Positions 1 through 8,469 of a stretch of DNA of 64,000 nt are shown here, piece after piece (the stretch's first letter is position 1; each line of letters opens with the position of its first letter). The notes beneath the pieces are model-generated. The model had not been told where the DNA came from, did not search any database, and saw nothing but the letters and a program-made list of their open reading frames with translations. Both the position numbers and the translations under genes were made by a program. This DNA comes from Mesobaculum littorinae (GTDB lineage: Bacteria > Pseudomonadota > Alphaproteobacteria > Rhodobacterales > Rhodobacteraceae), in contig NZ_RQXX01000001.1 of the NCBI RefSeq assembly GCF_004011175.1, forward strand, positions 672,536 to 736,535. The letters are read 5' to 3'.

Positions 1-254
1 GCCATTTCGTCGAAGTGGCTTAAGCAGGTTCACGTCACCCAAGGCCTGAGACGCTTGTCAGACAGTCCCAAGCCAGCGGATACGTCGAAGCGAGAGAGAC
101 ATCCCTTCCCGCATGATCGCCGGGCTGACCGGCGCGCGTCTAAGGTATGTGACCCTGTCAGATGAGGTGGACCGGTACACGCCATGCGATCGCGAGCAAG
201 CTGCCGAGGCGACGCGGCGTGGTACGCAATGGCGAGGTCCAGACGACACGCTGA

Positions 255-505
255 AGGCCCGGGCGTTGGCGGCCGAGATCGTGAAGAGGCGATGCCATAG
301 CAGGTCCATCGCGTCGTTGGCCGAGGTCAGGCTGTTGGCCAGCCGTTCAAGTGTCGCCGCCGCGCCCTCGCCTTCGGCCGCGAAGGCGGCGAGCCCGGGG
401 ATCATCTCCGCCATGTCATCGGCGACGGCCAGCCCGATCACCGGAATGGCGGCGCCGAGCGTCGCGGCGAAGGGCGCCGTCTCGGCCCCGGCCAGCGCCA
501 CGTTC
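255..505 (-). pseudogene. Tape-measure protein fragment (relic)
   Basis: The frame reads short runs that match the tape-measure protein encoded at 28657-31602, for example AIPVIGLAVA, then DDMAEMIPGL, then ERLANSLTSANDAMDLL. In the intact gene these blocks lie about 110 residues apart; here they are joined directly, so an internal deletion has occurred. The breakpoint shares GCGA on both sides in the intact copy, which suggests microhomology-mediated loss. The C-terminal continuation below about position 255 no longer matches the tape measure. The fragment is fused in frame to the terminase relic next to it. It is certainly non-functional as a tail protein. Confidence 0.85.
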
Positions 506-514
506 AAGACCGCC

Positions 515-1160
515 CAGATCGGCATCTGCCAGTGGACGGGATAGCCCAAGCTATCGACTGGGTGAACATGGCTGCCGGTCTTGTCCGGCTCGCCGTTGCG
601 GTCTCTGGCCTGCTGCTCCAGCGCTTCCGCCAGTCGTGGGCAGGCTCGGTCGTTCACCCACAGGTCGCCCGGTGAAAAGGCGCAGTTGACCTGCAGGACG
701 CGGTCCTTCACCGGCGGGTTGCTGTCCTTGGCGCGGACCGTGAAGCCCGCCTGCCGCAGCAGCGCTATATCCGACGTACTCGCGTTCACCTTCTTGCGGC
801 CCATGCTGGTGGCGTCGGGGTGGATCGTGATCCGATGGCCGGGCCACTTCGATTGCACCGCCTCGATCAGGTCCGGCGGGTCCGTGATGCCGGCCAGCTC
901 GGCCACCGCGTGCCAGCCGCTTGGCCGTTCGACCAGGATCTCGGACGCCATCTCGCCGACGTTGAAGTCCTGCCCGATGTGCAGCGCCCCGCCCGGGCGG
1001 ATCGTTTCGGCCGTGCGAGACCGCTCGCGGCTGTAGTTGCGGCGGACCGTGTCGATCGCCGGGTTGACGAACTCGCCCGTCAGATAGGCGTCGATCAGTT
1101 ACTGCGGGTATTGCAGGCGCGCATCCCGTTTCGCGTGCCGTGGTAACCGACTATCGGCAA
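515..1160 (-). pseudogene. Phage large terminase C-terminal (nuclease) fragment
   Basis: The reading frame shows a terminase RNase H-like nuclease domain: IDAYLTGEFVN, then GQDFNVGEMAS (first catalytic Asp), HPDATSMGRKK, and near the end HPVDSLGYPVHW (last catalytic Asp). A TAA stop interrupts the frame at about 1098; upstream of it RHAKRDARLQYPQ still matches the region before the nuclease domain. The N-terminal ATPase half is missing. The family differs from the HK97-type terminase at 40043-41701, so it comes from another phage. Downstream it runs in frame into a tape-measure fragment. This is decayed debris of element A. Confidence 0.8.
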
Positions 1161-1787
1161 GCCTACTGGCTGGGCGAGGTGCGCCACCAGATACCGTGGC
1201 TATTCTCACCGCCCGGGGGGCGGACGAGGCAGGCGGAAGCTTCTTTCTGATCAGGGTTAACCCGAAGGATTTCACGCCACGCTACGAAGCCGCAGGAGCT
1301 GATAGGGTGACGCTGATGAAGGCGACCGATAACGCTTTTGGGCAAAACGACGAGCCTCCTGCAGAGGTTTGCCAAGCCGACGACCTTGGAACTACTCTAT
1401 GCTCGGAGCAGCACAGAGGGTTCGTCTAAGGGATCAGCGACAAAGCCGAGCATCTGCCTTCGGACCCGGCCTTGGTGCTTGAGCGCGCCCAAGTGATTTT
1501 CGACAGTTTCGTCGTTCCCTCGTGAGCCGTACCGCTGAGAATATCCGACGTCTTTCGTTGCGCCAGACTTTCCTACACCTCGCAGCCTTCGGTGCGATGG
1601 TCTCATAGCGGACCTTGCCGGCCGCCGCGACCACTGGGCATTCTCGCCTTGGTTTGCGAGATGCCGTCGGTCTCAGTCAAGAATTGCATCTGTGGTCGAG
1701 CGGTGTTTCTGCGGTTCTGGCCAATCGCCTCAAGTTGTGCTGCAAGGCTCTTGCCTTGAGCTGACCCGAAAATCGAAAGAGGCAGTT
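1161..1787. other. Non-coding stretch between phage relic and exported-protein gene
   Basis: Several short open frames exist on both strands, but none has a convincing ribosome binding site, a recognisable motif or codon use like the neighbours. I see no gene here. The last 30 bases carry the Shine-Dalgarno-like AAAGAGG of the gene that starts at 1788. Confidence 0.5.
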
Positions 1788-2132
1788 ATGAAAACCCTTC
1801 CCTTTGCCCTCCTGGTCTTGATCGGAACACCTGCGGTAGCGCAGACTGGCCCCAGGGATGTCTCTGACTGCGAATGGTTGAAGGACGTGGCGACAGCGGC
1901 AATGGAGGCGCGCCAAGCTGGAGCAAGCTACTCGACTGTGACCGAGTCCATGGACGCGCGTCACGGACGGAATGCTACCCTTCATGCTATCGCACGCTCG
2001 GCGTTCACGGACTACGACTTCCCGGACCGTGACGGCGGTGACGAGATCATCGTGGCCTTCAGTTCCGACATAATGGACATGTGCATGATCGCGCTCGAGA
2101 AGGGTGCTGCACAGCCGGGCGAGAGAGAGTGA
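1788..2132 (+). CDS. Small exported protein of unknown function
   Basis: 114 residues starting at ATG 1788, chosen because AAAGAGG lies just upstream and the first residues (MKTLPFALLVLIGTPAVAQ) form a clear Sec signal peptide with an AVAQ cleavage site. A longer in-frame start at 1692 would bury the signal peptide. The mature protein is about 95 residues, helical in appearance, acidic near the end, with two cysteines (SDCEWL and MDMCMIAL) that could pair in the periplasm. I do not recognise the family. It stands alone between phage debris and a methyltransferase. Confidence 0.65.
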   Translation: MKTLPFALLVLIGTPAVAQTGPRDVSDCEWLKDVATAAMEARQAGASYSTVTESMDARHGRNATLHAIARSAFTDYDFPDRDGGDEIIVAFSSDIMDMCMIALEKGAAQPGERE

Positions 2133-2573
2133 AAGCGCGAAAGCTGATTGTCGACGCCGCACCTTAGTTCATGAAACAGCTCGTTTCGACCCTCGCTAAC
2201 CTTGGCGCTGAACGCGAGCGAGAGGGCGATCGGCCTGCGGCAGACCGCCACGTGTCTCGCCCACGCCGAAATGCAGCTTCGCCAAGAGGGGGCATTGCTA
2301 CGCCCAAGCGGCATCCGCTATCTCGCGGAGGTCAGTTGTGCGGAGTTTACCGCCATTGAGATACCGCGTATCATGGCCCCATCAGAAACGGAGCCTTGAT
2401 GCTGGAGATTGTAAGAAACCTGCGCCGCTGACGACTGCTGTCAGTGAAGCGCAAGCAGAACCGGCCTTGCGAACCGCGGGTCGGTTCGGTTCGTTACGTC
2501 TTCACGAAAGGCTCGATGATAAGCACCTTATTTACCTTCTCTTACCGCTCGGACGGCATCGAAGGATCTTCGG
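2133..2573. other. Intergenic stretch without a supported gene
   Basis: Only short, low-quality open frames are present (the best at 2202-2399, TTG start, 65 codons). None has a motif or an associated ribosome binding site. The end of the stretch holds AAGGA upstream of the methyltransferase start. Confidence 0.4.
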
Positions 2574-3329
2574 ATGTCCTCTGAAAATTCCGCAGTCATG
2601 GAGGCAATGGTCGCGCTTCACGGCGCAATGGAGCGGCAGGGTCCGGGATCGGACGCCATTACGCGTCGTTTGCTGAACCGGCTTCCGCCACTTCCGTCCG
2701 AACCGAAGGTCGCCGACCTGGGATGCGGAACCGGTGCCTCAGCCCTTGTCCTCGCAGAAGCACTCGGCACACCGATTGACTGCGTCGATACCGCTCCCGC
2801 GTTCATAACGATCCTCAAGGACCGGGCCCAGGCACGTGGTCTGGATCACCTCATCCGAGGACATGTCGGCGATATGGCGCAGTATAGCCATGCTGACGGC
2901 CCATTGGACCTACTTTGGTCGGAAGGTGCGGCCTACAATCTGACCTTCGCCGGAGCCCTGTCTGCGTGGCGGCCTATCCTGAGGGCAGGCGGCCATGCCG
3001 TCATCTCGGAGTTGACTTGGTTCCAAGCGGAAAGGCCGCAGAAGGTCGAGGCGTTCTGGGCCGAAGCGTATCCGGAGCTCGCGGATGAGGCGGGCAATAT
3101 CGCCACCGCCGAGACATGCGGTTTCGAGGTGCTCTTCACCGAACGTCTGCCCATTGAGGCGTGGCGCTCAGGCTACTACGCGCCACTAAAGGCTCGGGCG
3201 GATACCCTCTACGAGGACGCTTCCGACGCGATGCGGAGCGTGATCGAAGAAACCCGCCGCGAAATCACCCTGTTCGAGGAAGCCGACAATTCTCTCGGCT
3301 ACACATTCTACGGAATGAGCGCGCTCTGA
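2574..3329 (+). CDS. Class I SAM-dependent methyltransferase
   Basis: 251 residues. Motif I is clear: VADLGCGTGASALVL at about residues 46-60, the glycine-rich SAM-binding loop of Rossmann-fold methyltransferases, followed by an acidic residue at the end of strand 2 (DCVDTAP), the GDMAQY region that contacts adenine, and LDLLWSEGAAYNL in the post-motif II position. The start has AAGGA seven bases upstream. The substrate cannot be told; family members of this length act on small molecules. A hairpin terminator follows directly, so it is probably monocistronic. It is cargo in element A rather than a phage gene. Confidence 0.8.
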   Translation: MSSENSAVMEAMVALHGAMERQGPGSDAITRRLLNRLPPLPSEPKVADLGCGTGASALVLAEALGTPIDCVDTAPAFITILKDRAQARGLDHLIRGHVGDMAQYSHADGPLDLLWSEGAAYNLTFAGALSAWRPILRAGGHAVISELTWFQAERPQKVEAFWAEAYPELADEAGNIATAETCGFEVLFTERLPIEAWRSGYYAPLKARADTLYEDASDAMRSVIEETRREITLFEEADNSLGYTFYGMSAL

Positions 3330-3333
3330 AATC

Positions 3334-3363
3334 GCGGGCGGCCGAGACCCGGCCGCCCGTTTG
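3334..3363 (+). terminator. Rho-independent terminator after the methyltransferase
   Basis: Arms GGGCGGCC (3336-3343) and GGCCGCCC (3351-3358) form a GC-rich hairpin four bases after the methyltransferase stop codon, followed by a short run GTTTG. The T run is weak but the position fits. Confidence 0.6.
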
Positions 3364-3714
3364 ACCAGGAAGGGCTTGAAGCTGACCTGCGGCGACGCAG
3401 CGGGGCGTGCGCCAGGCATGCAGCAGCGGCCGTCGCTGACGGATCTTTTCGGACATTCGGCAAGCTGGCCCCCCTGCAGCGCAGCCGCCCCAAAGCGGAC
3501 ATCGGTGGCATTGTGCAGCATGATCGGCAGGCCAAGGTCAGCAATGCGGACGTACCAAGCTTTCGCTGCGCCCGCACGAACGTTCGGTTCAACTGGAAAT
3601 ACCGCTCCCGCCACGGCGAACGCAAAGCGCGGACCGCGTGGTCGTGCGTGTGGTCACTCCTGTCCCCATCTCGCCGCGCTTCCGCGGGAAGTTTCGTTCC
3701 TCCGAAGGCCCGAT
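3364..3714. other. Intergenic stretch between convergent genes
   Basis: No gene is supported. Near 3450-3510 the bases GGACATTCGGCAAGCTGG and AAAGCGGACATCGG look like a degenerate intergenic repeat related to those at 13634 and 18348; this is a weak visual resemblance. Confidence 0.35.
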
Positions 3715-4440
3715 TCATGCACCGCCGGGAATGGCTGGCACCCGCCCCCGACGGATGCCGGCGACGCGGGCGTTCATCCAGTGGCGGATTGCGCGGCGGT
3801 AGAGGAGCCCGCGCACGATGCCGAATGCTTGGGTGTGCTCGGCGTAGAAGGCGTCCGGGTCGTCGTAGAGGCCGAGGTCTCGGTCGATGCCCATCCGCTG
3901 GATGTAGGTATCGGCGCCGGTCCACGCGACCGGAGGATCGGCCAGGCAATCGGTCCCCGCACCGTATGCGCAAAGCGACGCGCGGCTTTCAAACGCTGTC
4001 TGGAGCGCCGCCAGGAAGGGCGTATCAAGGATGAACCCTTCGAGGTTCACCCACGCTTCGTCCCGTTCCACCTCCACCCAGGAATGCAATATGCTGTCGG
4101 GCGCCAAGCGGTAGGCAATCTCGGGCACCACCCCGCGTTGGAGCGCCTTGTGGATTGTGAATCCGTGCAGGCGGCAGGGAATATCCAAAGAGCGCAACAG
4201 CGCCATGAGCAGCGTCGCCTTAGTGTTGCACTGCCCGTAGCCGTCGTGCAGGACCTCCGAGGCCGGGATGGCGTCATCGCGATTGTAGCCGAACACGATC
4301 TCGTTCCGCACGTAGTCGTAGACCGCGCCGATGCGCTCGAAGGGCGGAAGGCTCTGCCAGCCCCGCGCGGCGATCAGGCCGCTGATCGCGGGGGCGTCGA
4401 AGTTTAGCAGATCGGTGCGGCGAAGATGGCGATCGGTCAT
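3715..4440 (-). CDS. Transglutaminase-like cysteine protease-fold protein
   Basis: 241 residues. The transglutaminase-like triad is visible: Cys in DGYGQCNTKATLLMALLR (about residue 71), His in DSILHSWVEVE (about residue 117) and an acidic residue in WVNLEGFILD (about residue 133). The family hydrolyses or transfers amide bonds; the substrate here is unknown. No signal peptide, so cytoplasmic. The promoter just upstream has the 19-bp spacer and dyad typical of MerR-type activators, so the gene is probably inducible. The only MerR-like gene next to it is broken. Confidence 0.75.
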   Translation of the reverse strand: MTDRHLRRTDLLNFDAPAISGLIAARGWQSLPPFERIGAVYDYVRNEIVFGYNRDDAIPASEVLHDGYGQCNTKATLLMALLRSLDIPCRLHGFTIHKALQRGVVPEIAYRLAPDSILHSWVEVERDEAWVNLEGFILDTPFLAALQTAFESRASLCAYGAGTDCLADPPVAWTGADTYIQRMGIDRDLGLYDDPDAFYAEHTQAFGIVRGLLYRRAIRHWMNARVAGIRRGRVPAIPGGA

Positions 4441-4472
4441 GGCGGGCTTTCCCGTTCGTTTCGTCGCTAAGG

Positions 4473-4503
4473 GAGATACAAGCTACAGCTGCTGTAGCTT
4501 CAA
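4473..4503 (-). promoter_or_regulatory. MerR-type promoter with overlong 19-bp spacer
   Basis: On the minus strand, -35 TTGAAG (4503-4498) and -10 TATCTC (4478-4473) are separated by exactly 19 bp. The spacer is filled by a perfect dyad, arms AAGCTACAG (4480-4488) and CTGTAGCTT (4492-4500), with 3 bp between. MerR-family activators bind such dyads and untwist the long spacer so that RNA polymerase can use it. The arms resemble metal-responsive MerR sites, which is a resemblance only. The promoter faces the transglutaminase-like gene. Confidence 0.7.
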
Positions 4504-4538
4504 GGGGTAATCGCCATACTGGCCGTTTCATCGGCGCG

Positions 4539-4700
4539 ATGACGAAGCGGACGGGCATTGAGAAGACGACGATCCGCAACTACGACCAGCGCAGCCTGCT
4601 GTCGAAGCAGTCGTTCGTGCGTCCTGCAGCAACGGTCAAAGTGGGCTCGAACCGGTCATGTGGCGCTGCGGCGTGCCGCGTGACCACTTTGGGGGAGTAA
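4539..4700 (+). pseudogene. Truncated MerR-family regulator (helix-turn-helix remnant)
   Basis: A 53-codon frame divergent from the MerR-type promoter reads RFIGAMTKRTGIEKTTIRNYDQRSLL (split here: upstream RFIGA, then MTKRTGIEKTTIRNYD). This matches the winged-helix start of MerR proteins (usual form TGV..TTIRYYE..GLL). After about 25 residues similarity ends and the frame stops at 4698, so the effector-binding domain and coiled coil are missing. A full MerR protein has 120-150 residues. Probably the broken cognate regulator of the adjacent promoter. Confidence 0.55.
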
Positions 4701-4983
4701 TTCGATGCTCACGGCCAACCCCTGCCGTCCGGCACCCTGCCCGGCCGACGTACCTACCTGCCCACACCTGAAGGCCGCGTCTGCCGCTGCGAGTGACCAG
4801 TCTCAGTCCAACTGGCGCTTTCGAAAGGTTGTCGCAAACGGCCACTCTCATGCATGAGGCAAAATTGTTTCAGAGTTTTGGAGGCTTTGCCGACCGGTTC
4901 TTTCCGAGCCAGATCCCTGATGCATAATGGAGCCCAGAAAGGGCAGAGACCACCCTTCTACTCTTTGCGGGTGACGATCATGA
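4701..4983. other. Intergenic stretch downstream of the TetR gene
   Basis: No supported gene. Short frames on either strand have no motif and no ribosome binding site. Confidence 0.4.
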
Positions 4984-5643
4984 TTAAGGCGTTCCACGAT
5001 CGCTTGGCGCTAGGTGGTAATCCTTCCGATCCTCCGCCGGGGCGATGTCTTCGACGTGAAACTTTGCCATGATCTGTCCGACGATTTCGCGAAGCGGGAC
5101 GTTCCCCGAATCCAGCCAGAACTCGACAGCAACGTGCATAGCTGCAATCGTCACTGCCGCCGCGAGACGAGGAGTAAAGTGGCTCGTCGGATCATTTCCC
5201 GTGCGATGACCGATTTCTGTGGCGATGGTTCGCTCGATTGAACGATCCGCTTTCGCGGCTTCCGCAAAAAGCGACGGCTCGGAGCGGATCAGGCGCGCAC
5301 GCGCGATCCAGTCGCGATCGGGTTCTTCTGTGAATAGCTCAATGGCCGTGGCGCGAAGCGCGTCATGCAGGGACAATTCGGCAGGCATCTTCTTCAGGAT
5401 CCCGCAGAAATCCTCGGCCCGGATCGTCGCGCCTCCGACGATTGCGGCTTCTTTGCTGGAAAAGTAATTGTTGAACGTTCTGGGCGAGACATCCGCCTCG
5501 GACGCGATATCCTCGATACGGACCTGCGAGACGCCGCGTTCCAGCGCAAGGCGAAGGGCGATATCGCTGAGGCGCGCCCGCATCGCGCGTTTCTTTCGCT
5601 CGCGCAACCCGACTGGAGGTGGTTCGGTATTCATGCGGTCCAT
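4984..5643 (-). CDS. TetR/AcrR family transcriptional regulator
   Basis: 219 residues from ATG 5643. The N-terminal helix-turn-helix is clear: ALERGVSQVRIEDIASEADV, then SPRTFNNYFSSKEAAI at about residues 45-60, the recognition helix of TetR proteins. The C-terminal two thirds is the variable ligand domain. The start codon overlaps the stop of the monooxygenase gene (TAATG), so the two are translationally coupled and the regulator probably controls this operon and the divergent hydrolase. A palindrome suited to it lies at 6856-6877. Confidence 0.85.
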   Translation of the reverse strand: MDRMNTEPPPVGLRERKKRAMRARLSDIALRLALERGVSQVRIEDIASEADVSPRTFNNYFSSKEAAIVGGATIRAEDFCGILKKMPAELSLHDALRATAIELFTEEPDRDWIARARLIRSEPSLFAEAAKADRSIERTIATEIGHRTGNDPTSHFTPRLAAAVTIAAMHVAVEFWLDSGNVPLREIVGQIMAKFHVEDIAPAEDRKDYHLAPSDRGTP

Positions 5644-6827
5644 TATACCTTGCCGGGGGAAAATGTGTACTCGCGCAGGCTCGTCGCGTGGTCGGCTTTC
5701 CAGCGCGACAGAACGCCGATGAGCGGCGAAGAGAGGAACAGATTGCGGGCCAGGATCCCCGCCCGGGTCCGCGGAACGGTGATGCCGGTAAACAGCTGCG
5801 ACTGCTTGAGTTTGACCAAGTCTCGCTGAGCGTCCTCGTACCGGGCCAGCGCCGCCTGCGAGATGCCGCCTTCGGCCAGCGCGCCGGCAAGGCGGTAGGA
5901 CCCGGTCAGCGCAAGCAGCGCACCCGCGCCGGAGGCCGGCGAGGCGCAATAGGCGGCATCACCGACCAGCACCACGCGCCCTCGGGACCAGCTGGGCATT
6001 TTGGTCTGAGCCAGGGCGTCGAAGTATAGGTCATCGGTCTTGTCCATCGCGTCCAGCATCGAGGGGACATGCCACTCCATGCCGACGAAGGCATCGCGCA
6101 GCAGTCGCCGCTGTGCGTCGCTGTCGCGGTGGTGATAGCTCAGGGACTGGTCGCTGTGGAACATGAAGTTGACCTGCCCCTTTCCAGGATCTGCCCCGAA
6201 GACCGCCGCAGAGCGGCCGGGCTCGTTGTAGAATGTCGTCCAGCCGTGTTCGCCGATGGCCAGATCGGCTGGGAACGCCGCGAAGTAGTGCTGGCGAAAC
6301 TGCACGAACGTCTCCTCAGGGCCGAAGGCGATCCGACGCACCGCCGAATGGAGCCCATCGGCGCCGACGACAAGATCGAAGCGCCGTTGCGTACCACTCC
6401 GCAACGTCACGTCCACCCCTTCGTCATCCTGCTCAAGTTCGGCAATAGCATCGCCAAAAATATACTCAACATCGCCAACGGTCGCGTCGTAGAGCAACGC
6501 TGAGAGGTCTCCCCGCGTGACCTCGACGTCTTCCGATCCGACGATTTTCTCAAGACCGGCCGTGGACACCCGGGCACGTTCGCGACCTCGCACATCGACA
6601 AAGCGAAGCCCCTGCGTATAAACGGCCCTTTCGCGCACGGCGACGCTTAGACCCATGCGGGAGATCACCGTCAGCGCCTCGGCGCGGATGTCGACGCCGT
6701 TACCGGCGTGACGCAGCGCCGCGGATTGCTCGACGATTGTCACGTCAAATCCGCTGCGTACGAGCCAGAATGCAACGGCTGGCCCGGCGATGCTGGCACC
6801 TGAAATCAAGATCTTAGGCTTTGGCAT
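5643..6827 (-). CDS. FAD-dependent monooxygenase
   Basis: 394 residues. The FAD-binding Rossmann motif is at the N-terminus (ILISGASIAGPAVAFWL, residues 6-22, GxGxxG-like), followed by RAEAL; the middle DG motif is VVGADGLHSAVRR; and LVGDAAYCASPASGAGALLAL is the GD motif near residue 290. These define class A flavoprotein hydroxylases, which use NAD(P)H and O2 to hydroxylate aromatic or polyketide substrates. First gene of a two-gene operon with the TetR regulator (TAATG junction) and divergent from an alpha/beta hydrolase, which suggests a small catabolic or detoxification module. Confidence 0.85.
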   Translation of the reverse strand: MPKPKILISGASIAGPAVAFWLVRSGFDVTIVEQSAALRHAGNGVDIRAEALTVISRMGLSVAVRERAVYTQGLRFVDVRGRERARVSTAGLEKIVGSEDVEVTRGDLSALLYDATVGDVEYIFGDAIAELEQDDEGVDVTLRSGTQRRFDLVVGADGLHSAVRRIAFGPEETFVQFRQHYFAAFPADLAIGEHGWTTFYNEPGRSAAVFGADPGKGQVNFMFHSDQSLSYHHRDSDAQRRLLRDAFVGMEWHVPSMLDAMDKTDDLYFDALAQTKMPSWSRGRVVLVGDAAYCASPASGAGALLALTGSYRLAGALAEGGISQAALARYEDAQRDLVKLKQSQLFTGITVPRTRAGILARNLFLSSPLIGVLSRWKADHATSLREYTFSPGKV

Positions 6828-6855
6828 GGGTCAACTCCGTGATGCTGCCGATGTC

Positions 6856-6877
6856 GTTTGGCATTTATTTGCCGAAC
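6856..6877. promoter_or_regulatory. Candidate TetR operator
   Basis: An inverted repeat with arms GTTTGGCA (6856-6863) and TGCCGAAC (6870-6877), one mismatch, 6-bp AT-only spacer. It lies about 30 bp upstream of the monooxygenase start, in the region shared with the divergent hydrolase promoter, the usual place for a TetR site. Assignment to the neighbouring TetR protein is inference. Confidence 0.45.
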
Positions 6878-7043
6878 CAGCAAGATTGCTGAAACCGCAA
6901 ACTTGCGACTCGAGCAATATTGTGAAGAGTGCGGCAGGAGAGATGAGGCGAGGCACTGCCCTCGGCGCCTCGTGGTCGCGCAAAGAGCGTGCGGTCGGAC
7001 GTCTCTCCGGGGCGATCCCGGCTATGGAAAAGGAGCAGATACT

Positions 7044-8204
7044 GTGACCATCGAATTCAGCCACTGGCCTGAGCACTACGGAAAATCGTTCCAGGTGACC
7101 AAGCTCCTCGGGCTCGCGTCCCTCGGGTTTGCTGACGTCACCGAGATATTCGAGGCCTGCAAGAGGATTGATCCGGGCAATGACGAGACCTGGGTCAAGG
7201 AGTGGCTGGCTACCGCAGAGGCTGTGGAACGGCATGGCCGGCAGGCAGAAGCCGTGGGCAACTGGGTCTCTGCACGGGACGCATATGCGCGCGCCTGCAA
7301 CTATACGAGAAATGCCGAGTTCATGGTGATGGATGACGAAAATGAAAAGGTCCGTCTCATCCGCAAGTCCGTCGAACTATTCGAGGCAGCCGGCCAGTAC
7401 TTCGACGTGAAGCCGGAAAAGGTGCAGATTCCCTACGAGGACGCCGTGCTCGAGGGGTACCTTTTCACGCCGCATTGGATCGACGGACCGCGGCCGACGC
7501 TGTTTGCCCTGAACGGCGGCGAAGAGCATTCCACCGAGAATTACTTCAACCTCGGCCCGGCCTTCATCGCGGGCGGATACAACTTCTTCGTCTGGGATCA
7601 GCCGGGAACCGGGCTGTCGCTCTACGAGAAAGGAAAGACGCGGCGCGCCGACAGCGAAGCGTTTCACTCAAAGGCGATCGATTTCCTGCTCACGCGGCCA
7701 GAGGTCGATCCCGACAAGATCATCGTCTTCGGCGAAAGCTTCTCCGGCTATGATTCCCTGCGGTTCGCGTCTTTCGACCAGCGCATCGCGGCGGTCGTCT
7801 CGGATGGCGGAACGCATAAATTCGACTGGCCGGCGATGCTGAGGTGGATGCCTCCGAGCCTTGCCGCCCACGGCCTCCGCATCCTTGGCGCAGAAAGCCT
7901 GGACGACTTCGCGAATGACCCGCAATTCGCCTATGATCTCGAGGGCGTCCTACACCGGATCGAATGCCCCCTCCTGATCGTTCACGGTGCCGAAGAGGCC
8001 CTAGTGCAGCCCCATCCGCTGAGGCAGGCCCTGACGAACTACGAGCAGGCTGGCAGCTCCGACAAAACGTTCTTTCCGATCGAGGACCGGCGCCTTGGAG
8101 GGCTGGAACACTGCCAGGTGGACAACAAGCACGTCGCGCGCGAGGTCGTGTTGAACTGGCTTTGCTCGATCGGTCTCGGCCCCTCGGCACCACGCGGCAC
8201 CTGA
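7044..8204 (+). CDS. Alpha/beta hydrolase, pseudooxynicotine-hydrolase-like
   Basis: 386 residues from GTG 7044, chosen because AAGGAG lies eight bases upstream; the frame stays open to 6858 but has no site there. An N-terminal helical domain (residues 1-115) precedes a hydrolase fold with the nucleophile elbow in VFGESFSGYDSLR (about residue 232), an acidic residue in PLLIVHGAEEALV and a His in GGLEHCQVDNK near the end. The helical cap plus hydrolase layout matches enzymes that cleave C-C bonds in 2,6-dihydroxypseudooxynicotine-type substrates; the real substrate is unknown. Divergent from the monooxygenase. Confidence 0.75.
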   Translation: MTIEFSHWPEHYGKSFQVTKLLGLASLGFADVTEIFEACKRIDPGNDETWVKEWLATAEAVERHGRQAEAVGNWVSARDAYARACNYTRNAEFMVMDDENEKVRLIRKSVELFEAAGQYFDVKPEKVQIPYEDAVLEGYLFTPHWIDGPRPTLFALNGGEEHSTENYFNLGPAFIAGGYNFFVWDQPGTGLSLYEKGKTRRADSEAFHSKAIDFLLTRPEVDPDKIIVFGESFSGYDSLRFASFDQRIAAVVSDGGTHKFDWPAMLRWMPPSLAAHGLRILGAESLDDFANDPQFAYDLEGVLHRIECPLLIVHGAEEALVQPHPLRQALTNYEQAGSSDKTFFPIEDRRLGGLEHCQVDNKHVAREVVLNWLCSIGLGPSAPRGT

Positions 8205-8228
8205 ACCGGCTGCAAAGTGTAAGAGTTT

Positions 8229-8257
8229 GGCCGGCCTGATCGCGTTTCAGGCCGGCC
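8229..8257. terminator. Hairpin after the hydrolase gene
   Basis: Perfect arms GGCCGGCCTGA (8229-8239) and TCAGGCCGGCC (8247-8257), 24 bases after the hydrolase stop. No clear T run follows on either strand, so it may be a weak or factor-dependent terminator. Confidence 0.5.
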
Positions 8258-8469
8258 AGTTCATGCAGGGCGAGAAAATAGGCTTCCCAGGCAACCGAGC
8301 GATATCGACCGCTTGCATCCCACACCGAAAGCCGCGGTTTAGCGAACGACGGCTTACCCCCGCACAGCTGACCTCGACGCAGATCGCAACGAACTAACGC
8401 TTCCCGCCCTTCCAGGACAAGGGTGCAAGGTGCAGCGACCGCCTGGTCGCCGCACCTGCCCTGCCCTCC

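Noticed and set aside
1196-1429. 77-codon frame in the gap after the phage relic
   Set aside because: No ribosome binding site, no motif, and another frame of similar size lies opposite.
3361-4407. 348-codon plus-strand frame opposite the transglutaminase-like gene
   Set aside because: No motif; the minus-strand frame has the catalytic triad and a matching promoter.
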